Counted from the stretch's first letter, positions 1 to 6,103 are shown. The stretch is DNA of 6,645 nt from Candidatus Omnitrophota bacterium (GCA_023247135.1 JAHFHB010000110.1:1-6645), one strand, 5' to 3'. Notes: a model not told the origin generated them from the sequence alone. A program made the numbers and translations.

Positions 1-2
1 GA

Positions 3-3000
3 TATGACGTTTCTCCGGATACGGTGCCGGGAGGTGCGGTGGTGGTTTTTCGTACTCGGGATGTGCATGGGTCTGGGCACACTACAACCATCCAGCGCAC
101 GGACGGCAGCCAGCCGATGTCTTTCAATCGGGTGGAAGGTACCCCCGTCCCGGCACTGCCTCCGACGAGTATTCGTTTTGAGGGTGATACGATCCAACTT
201 CAGTCGCAAGGCCAGTTTGGTAGTTCAGTCTTCCGGCAGAATACAGAAGTGTCGATTCAGGCCGGTGGTTTTGAGACTACGGCGACTTCATTTCGTGTCA
301 TCACGCCGGGCGCGAATCTTGTGCAAGATGACGCTTCGCATGAAGTCATCCAGCCGACGACAGATCTCGAACAGCCGGGCTATTTCATGGTCTATATTTT
401 CAATACTCAAAGCGATGGAAGTCTCATTTATCAGACCAAACAGCTGATTGCGTCTGATTTCGGCGGGAATTACCGGCTTGTCGGAGCATATCAAGTGCCT
501 TCCGGCCGCACGCTTGCCTTTGCCGGCGTAAATACGAGTCATAGCAAGACTTCGTTGATTGTGGATGTCAACACGGGAGACACGCTGCGGCTTAACGGGG
601 CGATCACGGCTTTTCACCCGATTGCCGGCGGAACCCAGGGTGTTTTTACGGTCATTGCCCCGATTGGAACAAGCTACGAGGATGTGACCTCAGGCCAGAC
701 TATCGAGAAAGAAATTGCGGTGGATTTTGTAACGCTTCGAGTGATCCCCTCAGTCCCAGCTGGATGGACGCGGACGCCATCCCATGCCGGATTTGCTTAT
801 CGGATCAGCGAGGACACTTATAGATCCGGTTTCAAAAAACTGGAAATCCTCGATCTGAATGATCCGTTTTCCTACACGGCGGCTTCCATCCCGGCGGATA
901 AGAGTTATGAAAACGTGGATGTGTCGCCGGACGGAGAGGCTTTCGGTTTCACGCTTGTGAACGCGGACGGCCGTCGTGGTACTCTCACTGGTACGACGCT
1001 GAAGAAAAGTGAGTTTGATTTGAGCGGCAGCGCCAAGTTTGTTTTAGGACTGCACGGTTCTGGGGCAAGCACATTGCAGCTTTATCTTTATAACAACGAA
1101 ACAAAGCAGGCCGAGCTTTTGGACAGCGCGTCGATCGAATCCTATGGCAACACGTTTTTTACCGTGCGCTCGGTTTCTCCTGACGGTAAATTTATCGCGT
1201 ACAACACCGTCAACCGGAACGGCAAGAACATCAGGGTGCAGAGCACGGAAAATCTTAATCACAAACTTGAGACCGGCCTGGATTACGGCCTGCAAAACGT
1301 TGAATGGAGACCCCTTTTACTTTCCGGTGATCCGGGTGTGGTGTTGACCAACCTGGGCGGAAGCAGGCACGCCACCGTGAATCTGAGAACGATGACCCTG
1401 GAGCCCCTGGTTGGCAGCACAGGATTTTCGCTGGAACAGCTTGCGGCGCTGCCGCCGGACGCGTTGATTTATGACGGCCGCGGGCACAGCGCCATCAAGA
1501 AAACGATGGCGTCGAATCCGGCATTTACTTACGTTCTGATGCAGAATCCGCTTGGGGGGCAGGATTATCTCGTTTTTAATCCGGCTTCTCAAAAACTCGC
1601 GGAGTTTTCCGCCAATCCATTTTCGGGCAGGCACACGACAGTGGCCGACTTAAAGCCGGATGCGACCGCAGACGGCCGTTTCATCGTGTTTGGTCTTACA
1701 GACACCACCGTAAGTTCCGTGGTAACAGCGTCGAGCCGGGATATCAAAATCCAGGGACTCGATACACACACCGGTGAGAATTTTGTCATGGTTGTGCGTC
1801 AGGACACGGGAAGCGAGATTGACGCGCGTCCGGCGGTTTCTTCCATGCAGCTGCAAAACAACCTGGTCAAAGTGGCGTTCAACGATGGAAGCGTGGAATC
1901 CTATGATCTTGTTACGAGGCAGAAAATTGTTTCGCTGCCCGCCGGAGCGGTACTGGCTTCCAATCCCAATTACGTATTTCAAAAAACCGGGGGCAAGCTC
2001 TATTTGATTAATGTCGCGCATCCGGACCAAAGAGCGTGGGTAGGTTCGGCAAGCGCGTCCTATTTTAATGTTTCCGAGGGTGGAGAAGTTTTGATTGTGG
2101 CCAATGCGTCAAAAGTGAATCTAACCTATCTTCCAAGGGTCACGTTCAGTAAGACGCCGAGGGTGCTTACGCCTGCCACCTTTGGCATCCCAGGGCATTT
2201 AAAAGAGTTCGTGGACGCGGAAGATGGGGATAAATTCACCTTATTGATGGGGGAGAAAGTAGCGCGCCCAATTTTCGTGAGCAGGCTTTTGATGAGCACC
2301 GGGGGCTCGCTTGGGGAGTTAGAGACTGCCAGCCTCGATCATGTTTCCGGATGGGCTGTCCCTAAGAATCCTTTTCAATCTGCACGGGTTGAAATTCTGG
2401 TGAATGGCGTGGTCAAAGCCAGGGTGACAGCGAAAGAGGTGCGTTCGGACATTTACGAATCTGGCCGAGATTTCGATACCAAGAGCGGCTTTAGAATCAG
2501 TACGAGTCTCCTTGGGCTTAAGCCGGGCAACACTTATGAGGTGACTGCCCGGGATGCTGCGACCCGAAAGATACTTGGAGAACCGAAACTGATTACGACC
2601 GCACCGATTGTTCTTGATACGGTCTATATTCAATCGGCGTCTGTGTCTCAGAGCGCGAATACTCTGGATGCTTTCATGGCACTTCTGGCTGCGAAAAACA
2701 TTACGAACATCAGCCGTGTGGAAGTGCAAAGTTTGATTCCGACGGGAACGTTTAACGGAGAGTTTTTGGTTTCAAAATCGGGCGACCGGGTCATGGTGGC
2801 TGTTTCGGGAGTCGCATCCACTTTTGGAACGGAGCCGCACGCGGGGCCGACTTCGGTCAGCCCGGTTGCGAATATTTTGTATAAACCGACGCGGACTTCT
2901 GCGGGCGTTCGAATTTCAACGTCCCAATTGTTCCCGGATCATGTTGGCTTTACCGCAGCCGGCAAGCTCGCGGTCGCGACGGTGTCCGGCATCGACGAGG

Positions 3001-3965
3001 TTTTCAATGACGACGGCACGACTGCGGCCTATGCGCGGCGTGTGACTGTTGGGTCCGCGCGTTCCGAAATGCGCCGAACCGCTTTAAAAACAACCAGACT
3101 TAATACGGCGCGCATTGCCGGATCCTCGGTTTCGGAAGACCTGCGCGTGGACATGGATCTTTTCACGGCGCTCGTGAACGCGCTTGCCGGGGAAGTGGTC
3201 CGGCGCGAACCGGTGCTGAATCTCGATGATTACCGCGCTGATACGCAGGCAAGTATTGCGTTTATTGCAAAATTAATCGCGGATAAAAGAATCACGAATA
3301 ACAGCCGCGGCGTGGCGATTCTGACCACGAGCGGGGATTTGGACCGCCGCACGAATCTTGTGCTGTCGGCCATGCCTTATCTCGCGGCGCTGGCACAGAA
3401 GGATCAAAAGGGCCGCTACCAGAACGGCATGATTTTCAGCGGCGATAATGCCGACGCCATTAAAGCGGTGGTGCTGGGCCGTGAGAGCAAACTCAATGCG
3501 GATGAACGCGCCATTGTGTCGCAGGTGGTGCGTTTTGCCCGCAGTACCGATTCGCTGGGCCGGCTTGTTCAGGAAGAAATCCGCACGCGGCCTGAAGCCG
3601 GGATTGCGTCGTCGCTGACTGACGACGAGATTCGGAATTTACCGGCGGTGGCTTCGATTCTGCGGGCCGTGGAAGATTCTAAAGACATGCTCAGCATCAA
3701 GAATCCGGTTAGACGTGCCGAGGCCTATGTCGTGCGCGCCATGCTGCTGGTCGAGCTTGCTGAAATTTTAAAAATGAATGCTGAAGCGCTCAGAAAGAAT
3801 CCGTTGGAAGCTGTCCGGCTGGTGCGTGAGTTCTTCACGAGCCGGTTGCCGGATGTGGTTGTGAATGTCAAGGCGGATGGCTCCTTCCAGCTTGGCATAT
3901 CCAGTGTGGCCGCGCAGTTGAATGTTTGGCGGCTTGCAAGCGAAGCGCAGAGCCGGTCGGCATAA
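3..3965 (+). CDS. Very large beta-propeller-type protein, 3' part (5' end outside window)
   Basis: The frame is open from the first complete codon at position 3 to TAA at 3963-3965, so at least 1320 residues are visible. The GTG at 24 has no ribosome site and the codons before it read YDVSPD, a propeller-type motif, so the true start is probably upstream. Numbering from that GTG, residues 1 to about 740 are beta-rich with SPDG-type turns (VDVSPDGEAFGF at 298-309, RSVSPDGKFIAY at 382-393, a DGRFIVFG turn near 550), as in TolB/PD40 propeller repeats. Residues about 771-862 form a compact domain beginning LDHVSGWAVP, with VEILVNGVVKARV, an R-D pair and a closing YEVTARDA strand. From about 1040 to the end the protein becomes alpha/beta and then helical, with VAILTTSGD near 1097 and MIFSGDN near 1136. 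I recognise no catalytic motif. Export is likely from the architecture, but the N-terminus is not visible. Binding or scaffolding at the cell surface or periplasm is inference. Confidence 0.85.
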   Translation, partial: YDVSPDTVPGGAVVVFRTRDVHGSGHTTTIQRTDGSQPMSFNRVEGTPVPALPPTSIRFEGDTIQLQSQGQFGSSVFRQNTEVSIQAGGFETTATSFRVITPGANLVQDDASHEVIQPTTDLEQPGYFMVYIFNTQSDGSLIYQTKQLIASDFGGNYRLVGAYQVPSGRTLAFAGVNTSHSKTSLIVDVNTGDTLRLNGAITAFHPIAGGTQGVFTVIAPIGTSYEDVTSGQTIEKEIAVDFVTLRVIPSVPAGWTRTPSHAGFAYRISEDTYRSGFKKLEILDLNDPFSYTAASIPADKSYENVDVSPDGEAFGFTLVNADGRRGTLTGTTLKKSEFDLSGSAKFVLGLHGSGASTLQLYLYNNETKQAELLDSASIESYGNTFFTVRSVSPDGKFIAYNTVNRNGKNIRVQSTENLNHKLETGLDYGLQNVEWRPLLLSGDPGVVLTNLGGSRHATVNLRTMTLEPLVGSTGFSLEQLAALPPDALIYDGRGHSAIKKTMASNPAFTYVLMQNPLGGQDYLVFNPASQKLAEFSANPFSGRHTTVADLKPDATADGRFIVFGLTDTTVSSVVTASSRDIKIQGLDTHTGENFVMVVRQDTGSEIDARPAVSSMQLQNNLVKVAFNDGSVESYDLVTRQKIVSLPAGAVLASNPNYVFQKTGGKLYLINVAHPDQRAWVGSASASYFNVSEGGEVLIVANASKVNLTYLPRVTFSKTPRVLTPATFGIPGHLKEFVDAEDGDKFTLLMGEKVARPIFVSRLLMSTGGSLGELETASLDHVSGWAVPKNPFQSARVEILVNGVVKARVTAKEVRSDIYESGRDFDTKSGFRISTSLLGLKPGNTYEVTARDAATRKILGEPKLITTAPIVLDTVYIQSASVSQSANTLDAFMALLAAKNITNISRVEVQSLIPTGTFNGEFLVSKSGDRVMVAVSGVASTFGTEPHAGPTSVSPVANILYKPTRTSAGVRISTSQLFPDHVGFTAAGKLAVATVSGIDEVFNDDGTTAAYARRVTVGSARSEMRRTALKTTRLNTARIAGSSVSEDLRVDMDLFTALVNALAGEVVRREPVLNLDDYRADTQASIAFIAKLIADKRITNNSRGVAILTTSGDLDRRTNLVLSAMPYLAALAQKDQKGRYQNGMIFSGDNADAIKAVVLGRESKLNADERAIVSQVVRFARSTDSLGRLVQEEIRTRPEAGIASSLTDDEIRNLPAVASILRAVEDSKDMLSIKNPVRRAEAYVVRAMLLVELAEILKMNAEALRKNPLEAVRLVREFFTSRLPDVVVNVKADGSFQLGISSVAAQLNVWRLASEAQSRSA

Positions 3966-3985
3966 TCTTTTTTTATCTTCCGCTG

Positions 3986-4016
3986 GCGCGGGTCTTTGTA
4001 CAGGGACCCGCGCTTT
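3986..4016 (+). terminator. Hairpin after the large gene, probable terminator
   Basis: The arms GCGCGGGTC (3986-3994) and GACCCGCGC (4005-4013) pair perfectly over 9 bp around a 10-base loop and are followed by only three T residues (4014-4016). The stem lies 20 bases after the stop codon of the large gene, a normal place for an intrinsic terminator. The short T tract makes termination efficiency uncertain. A separate run of seven T (3968-3974) lies before the stem, on the wrong side to serve it on this strand. Confidence 0.6.
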
Positions 4017-4044
4017 CCCGCCGCCCCACCCTTATAAACCCCCC

Positions 4045-4073
4045 TTGTTTGAAACCTGTGTTCGTAGCATAAT
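4045..4073 (+). promoter_or_regulatory. Sigma70-like promoter for the SRPBCC/exonuclease operon
   Basis: TTGTTT (4045-4050) and CATAAT (4068-4073) are separated by exactly 17 bases. The -10 box matches TATAAT at five of six positions; the -35 matches TTGACA only at the first three. It lies after the terminator-like hairpin and before the two-gene operon. Transcription would begin near 4080, leaving about 6 bases before the ATG at 4086 or about 87 bases before the alternative ATG at 4167. This bears on which start is used. Confidence 0.5.
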
Positions 4074-4085
4074 GCTCCTCCCGTT

Positions 4086-4565
4086 ATGAAAAAGTTCATT
4101 TTCTTAATCCCTGTCCTGCTGTCCGGTTGCATGACCATCGCCGCTTTCCAGACCAAAGGGAATGAAATGCTGAAGTCTAAAACGTTGAGCGTTTCGATTC
4201 AAAACACGCCTGAAAACGTCTACGAGTTTGTTGCGCGTCCTGAAAATCTGCCGCTTTGGGCTACCACGTTTGTGCATTCGATCAAACAGGAAAACGGCGA
4301 GTGGATCATCGAAACCGACAAAGGCCCCGCCAAAATCCGCATTGCAGAAAAAAACATTTTGGGCATTCTGGATCACACCGTTTATCCGGCGCCGGGGGTG
4401 GAAGTTTTTGTGCCCATGCGCGTGGTCAAAAACGGCCCCGGCTGCGAAGTGATTTTTACCTTGTTTCAGCAGCCGGCCATGTCTGAAATAGACTTTGCTT
4501 CGGATATGCGCATGGTTGAGCAGGATCTTCTGACGCTCAAAGCCCTCATGGAGATCCACGGATGA
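4086..4565 (+). CDS. SRPBCC (START-like) family protein with possible lipoprotein signal
   Basis: The product is 159 residues from the first ATG. Residues 28-159 look like a compact SRPBCC/polyketide-cyclase-like fold: a first strand (KTLSVSIQ), a helix with the family-typical pattern PENVYEFVARPENLPLWA (42-59), a run of beta strands including VFVPMRVVKNGPGCEVIFTL, and a long C-terminal helix (MRMVEQDLLTLKALME). Such folds bind hydrophobic ligands in a central cavity; no ligand can be named. Residues 1-15 (MKKFIFLIPVLLSGC) form a near-perfect lipoprotein signal with lipobox LSGC, which would place the protein on the periplasmic face of a membrane. However, homologues as I recall them begin at the equivalent of Met28 (4167), where AAAGGG lies 6 bases upstream, while no ribosome site precedes 4086. 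The fold assignment is fairly sure; start and location are open. The stop overlaps the next gene by ATGA, which indicates translational coupling. Confidence 0.85.
   Translation: MKKFIFLIPVLLSGCMTIAAFQTKGNEMLKSKTLSVSIQNTPENVYEFVARPENLPLWATTFVHSIKQENGEWIIETDKGPAKIRIAEKNILGILDHTVYPAPGVEVFVPMRVVKNGPGCEVIFTLFQQPAMSEIDFASDMRMVEQDLLTLKALMEIHG
4155..4160 (+). promoter_or_regulatory. Possible ribosome site for an internal start at 4167
   Basis: AAAGGG ends 6 bases before ATG 4167. Starting there would give a 132-residue cytoplasmic SRPBCC protein beginning MLKSKTLSV, without the lipoprotein signal. The upstream ATG at 4086 is preceded by a pyrimidine-rich stretch with no Shine-Dalgarno match. Confidence 0.4.
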
Positions 4566-5254
4566 AAATTAAAAAAACGCTGGTGATTCTGGACCTTGAA
4601 TCGACCGGCATCTGGATCGAGAAAGACAAAATTATCGAAATCGCCCTCATTAAATACACGCCTGAGGGCGCGAAGGAAACCTTTCATACGCGCGTCAATC
4701 CCGGCATCCCCATTCCGAAGATTGTGACGGATCTGACCGGCATCGCCGCCAAAGATGTCAAAGACGCGCCGGTTTTTCGCGAGATCGCAAACAAGGTATT
4801 TGAATTTATCGGCAAGGCGGATCTTGGCGGCTTCAACGTGGAGCGTTTTGACCTGCAGCTTTTAAAGCGCGAATTTCAGGAAGTGGGCATTCGCTTTGAA
4901 TGGGATGACTGCAAAGTTTATGACGCGCAGAAAGTTTTTCATCTCAACGAAAAGCGTGATCTCTCGGCGGCGTATCAGTTTTATTGCGGCGGGGGACGCG
5001 ACGACCTTCCGGTGCTGGAACAGTTTGAGTATGAATCCTTGCTGAATTTTCACGATGAAGAACGTAAATTCTGCTGGTGGAACGGTAAGCTCTTTCCGAT
5101 GTTCGGCAAATACGCGCGTAAAACACCGCTCGATGAAATCGTGAAATCAGACCCCGGCTACCTGCACTGGGTGCTGGCCAAGGATTTTTCCGACAACGTT
5201 AAATCCGTAGTGCAAGCCGCGCTGATCGGCAATCTGCCCGCACCCAAGAGTTAA
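4562..5254 (+). CDS. DnaQ-like 3'-5' exonuclease homologue lacking motif III, with ExoX-like C-terminal domain
   Basis: The product has 230 residues. Exo I is clear: VILDLESTG with D11 and E13. The next conserved block, LTGI at 58-61, matches the family's 'GI' segment. Exo II is GGFNVERFDLQLL with N92 and D97. D121 in KVYDAQKVFH and RDLSAAYQFYCG (132-143) match the family region just before Exo III. In DEDDh enzymes this is followed by a block with the catalytic His and last Asp (pattern H-x-A-x-x-D). Here the chain passes from YCGGG directly to RDDLPVLEQFEYESLLNF, so that block is missing. The C-terminus (FCWWNGKLFPMFGKYARK, then DPGYLHWVLAKDF) resembles the ExoX-type C-terminal domain. The intact family degrades DNA or RNA from 3' ends with two metal ions; this copy may be inactive or altered. 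A GGAG ribosome site (4550-4553) lies 8 bases upstream, and the start overlaps the SRPBCC stop. Confidence 0.9.
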   Translation: MKIKKTLVILDLESTGIWIEKDKIIEIALIKYTPEGAKETFHTRVNPGIPIPKIVTDLTGIAAKDVKDAPVFREIANKVFEFIGKADLGGFNVERFDLQLLKREFQEVGIRFEWDDCKVYDAQKVFHLNEKRDLSAAYQFYCGGGRDDLPVLEQFEYESLLNFHDEERKFCWWNGKLFPMFGKYARKTPLDEIVKSDPGYLHWVLAKDFSDNVKSVVQAALIGNLPAPKS

Positions 5255-5616
5255 TATTTCAGGTTCGCTTCGCGGACCAGGCGGTCTTTATCCAGCGCAG
5301 CCTCTGTTTCCGTAAGTTTGCCTTGCGCCTGTTTTTGCTCAGTCGACGCGAGCTTGATCTTGTCGGCGCCAACTAGCGGATGCTCTCTGGCCGCCTGAGG
5401 AATTTCCGGAATTTTAATTCCCGTGCGCGGTTCTATCCTTTCGCGAGCCGGAACTCTTTTGACTTCTTCCATGCGCTGCAAAAATCCGCCCTCAACCTCT
5501 TTGGCGGATCTCTTTTCTTCCCGGGCGGCAGGCGTTTCAGCGCGAAGCGAAGGGATTGAGAACGCGCAGACAAGCAGCAGCCCCGCACTCAACGTTTTTC
5601 CATGAGCCAGTTTCAT
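5251..5616 (-). CDS. Small secreted charged protein of unknown function
   Basis: The product has 121 residues. Residues 1-26 form a Sec signal peptide: MKLAHGKT, a hydrophobic core LSAGLLLVCAFSI, then PSLRA with likely cleavage before E27. The mature part of about 95 residues is rich in Lys, Arg and Glu, has no Cys and no membrane segment, and contains a Pro-rich middle (TGIKIPEIPQAAREHP, 65-80) followed by a segment likely to be helical (ASTEQKQAQGKLTETEAALDKDRLVREA). I recognise no family. The start is well supported by AAAGGAGG 5 bases upstream and a TATAAT box further upstream. Its stop overlaps the stop of the convergent exonuclease gene. A periplasmic or extracellular location is inferred from the signal peptide; no role can be assigned. 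Confidence 0.8.
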   Translation of the reverse strand: MKLAHGKTLSAGLLLVCAFSIPSLRAETPAAREEKRSAKEVEGGFLQRMEEVKRVPARERIEPRTGIKIPEIPQAAREHPLVGADKIKLASTEQKQAQGKLTETEAALDKDRLVREANLKY

Positions 5617-5621
5617 AACAG

Positions 5622-5629
5622 CCTCCTTT
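5622..5629 (-). promoter_or_regulatory. Strong Shine-Dalgarno of the small secreted protein
   Basis: On the minus strand this reads AAAGGAGG with 5 bases to the ATG at 5616-5614. It fixes that start and indicates efficient translation. Confidence 0.8.
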
Positions 5630-5644
5630 AAGAGTCGTGGTGCT

Positions 5645-5650
5645 ATTATA
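5645..5650 (-). promoter_or_regulatory. -10 box of the minus-strand secreted protein gene
   Basis: The minus strand reads a perfect TATAAT preceded by GGTG. Transcription would start near 5638, giving a leader of about 22 bases that contains the ribosome site. The bases 17 upstream (ACCGCC on the minus strand) do not resemble a -35 box, so the promoter may need an activator or rely on the -10 region. An inverted repeat occupies the spacer and -35 area. Confidence 0.5.
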
Positions 5651-5655
5651 CACCT

Positions 5656-5670
5656 GCCAAAGGCGTTGGC
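5656..5670. repeat. Inverted repeat GCCAA-N5-TTGGC, possible operator
   Basis: GCCAA (5656-5660) and TTGGC (5666-5670) are perfect inverted arms around five bases. The symmetry extends by a G-T wobble and a C-G pair (5654-5672). It lies between the divergent genes, over the spacer and -35 zone of the minus-strand promoter, where a dimeric regulator could bind. The repeat is short and chance occurrence is possible. Confidence 0.35.
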
Positions 5671-5743
5671 GGTTTTGCGGAATCAAAAAACTCAGTCTTT
5701 GGCCGGGTGTGCCGATAATCATCAGGCATTTCAACTCAACTCC

Positions 5744-5750
5744 AGGAGGA
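5744..5750 (+). promoter_or_regulatory. Shine-Dalgarno of the Cys/His-rich peptide
   Basis: AGGAGGA lies immediately upstream of ATG 5754. It decides this start over an ATG at 5637 in the same frame, which would place 39 non-secretory residues before the signal peptide. Confidence 0.8.
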
Positions 5751-5753
5751 AGC

Positions 5754-6002
5754 ATGAACAAGAAAAAAATACTTATGGCTGCTATCACGGGAATGGTCGC
5801 TCTGGGCGCTGTGGCTGGGATCCATACGGCGTATGCTGAGGGCGGTGCGGGCGGGATGGCCGGCTGTAAGGGCATGGCGAGTTGCAAAGGGCATGGCAAA
5901 AAGCATAAGGGCAAGCATCATCACGCGGCCCATGCGGCCAAAGCCGCAGCGGCGGATGCCGCCGCTCCTGCAGCGGATACTGCTGCGCCGGATTCAAAGT
6001 AA
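5754..6002 (+). CDS. Small secreted Cys/Gly/Lys/His-rich peptide, possible metal binder
   Basis: The product has 82 residues. MNKKKILMAAITGMVALGAVAGIHTAYA is a Sec signal peptide with an AYA cleavage site before E29. The mature peptide starts with a Gly-rich stretch and two spaced Cys in the repeated unit CKGMASCKG (38-46). A basic cluster with six His follows (H47, H51, H55-57, H60), then an Ala/Pro/Asp tail (61-82) containing two copies of a 7-residue unit. The CKG...CKG pattern recalls periplasmic bufferin-type (BufA2-like) metallophore precursors, but those normally carry more CKG units and sit beside a DUF692 (MNIO) gene, which is not in this window. Copper, zinc or nickel binding is a reasonable guess from Cys and His content only. 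Only a weak GATAAT (5714-5719) without a -35 box is seen upstream. A hairpin terminator follows. Confidence 0.75.
   Translation: MNKKKILMAAITGMVALGAVAGIHTAYAEGGAGGMAGCKGMASCKGHGKKHKGKHHHAAHAAKAAAADAAAPAADTAAPDSK
5949..5990 (+). repeat. Two-copy 21-base tandem repeat in the Ala/Pro tail
   Basis: Two adjacent 21-base units (5949-5969 and 5970-5990) encode AADAAAP and AADTAAP. The first three codons are almost identical; later Ala and Pro codons differ at third positions, so the duplication is not recent or was kept at protein level. It forms the low-complexity tail of the small secreted peptide. Confidence 0.5.
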
Positions 6003-6036
6003 TTTTTGATTTCGGTCCGGTTTTAGAGTTTTAAAC

Positions 6037-6081
6037 CATCACCCTGTTCTTGCATCGGGCAAAACAGGGTGATGTGTTTTA
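6037..6081 (+). terminator. Strong hairpin terminator or uppP attenuator
   Basis: CATCACCCTGTT (6037-6048) pairs perfectly over 12 bp with AACAGGGTGATG (6063-6074). After one unpaired base (C6049) the stem continues with four more pairs (6050-6053 with 6059-6062) and closes on a 5-base loop. TGTTTTA follows, a short T tract. It ends the transcript of the Cys/His-rich peptide. Because only about 23 bases separate it from the uppP start, with no clear promoter between, uppP may depend on read-through. Confidence 0.75.
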
Positions 6082-6093
6082 ATCAGGCATGTT

Positions 6094-6103
6094 AAGGAGG
6101 GGG
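6094..6103 (+). promoter_or_regulatory. Shine-Dalgarno of uppP
   Basis: AAGGAGGGGG lies just before ATG 6105, with AGGAGG 4 bases from the start codon. It supports this start, as does the first membrane segment beginning at residue 3. Confidence 0.75.

Noticed and set aside
4..447. 147-codon open frame starting MTFLRIRC on the plus strand
   Set aside because: It lies entirely within the large gene in another frame, is rich in Arg, Ser and Cys without domain pattern, and has no ribosome site.
4072..4089. Five-codon frame MLLPL overlapping the SRPBCC start by ATGA
   Set aside because: It begins within the predicted -10 box, so it would not be in the transcript from that promoter, and it has no ribosome site.
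3725..4156. 143-codon open frame on the minus strand spanning the intergenic hairpin
   Set aside because: It overlaps the end of the large gene and the operon promoter, and has low-complexity composition without a ribosome site.
4104..4559. 151-codon open frame on the minus strand
   Set aside because: It is antisense to the SRPBCC gene, whose protein pattern is clear; the antisense product has no recognisable pattern.
5637..5753. Upstream in-frame ATG for the Cys/His-rich peptide
   Set aside because: It would bury the signal peptide 39 residues inside and ignores the strong AGGAGG before 5754.
5537..5914. 125-codon open frame on the minus strand
   Set aside because: It runs through the divergent promoter region and antisense to the Cys/His-rich peptide, and does not carry a believable signal or domain.
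5721..6090. Nine-base direct repeat ATCAGGCAT upstream of both the Cys/His-rich peptide and uppP
   Set aside because: Spacing to the two starts differs and a match of this length between two intergenic regions is not rare enough to call a site.
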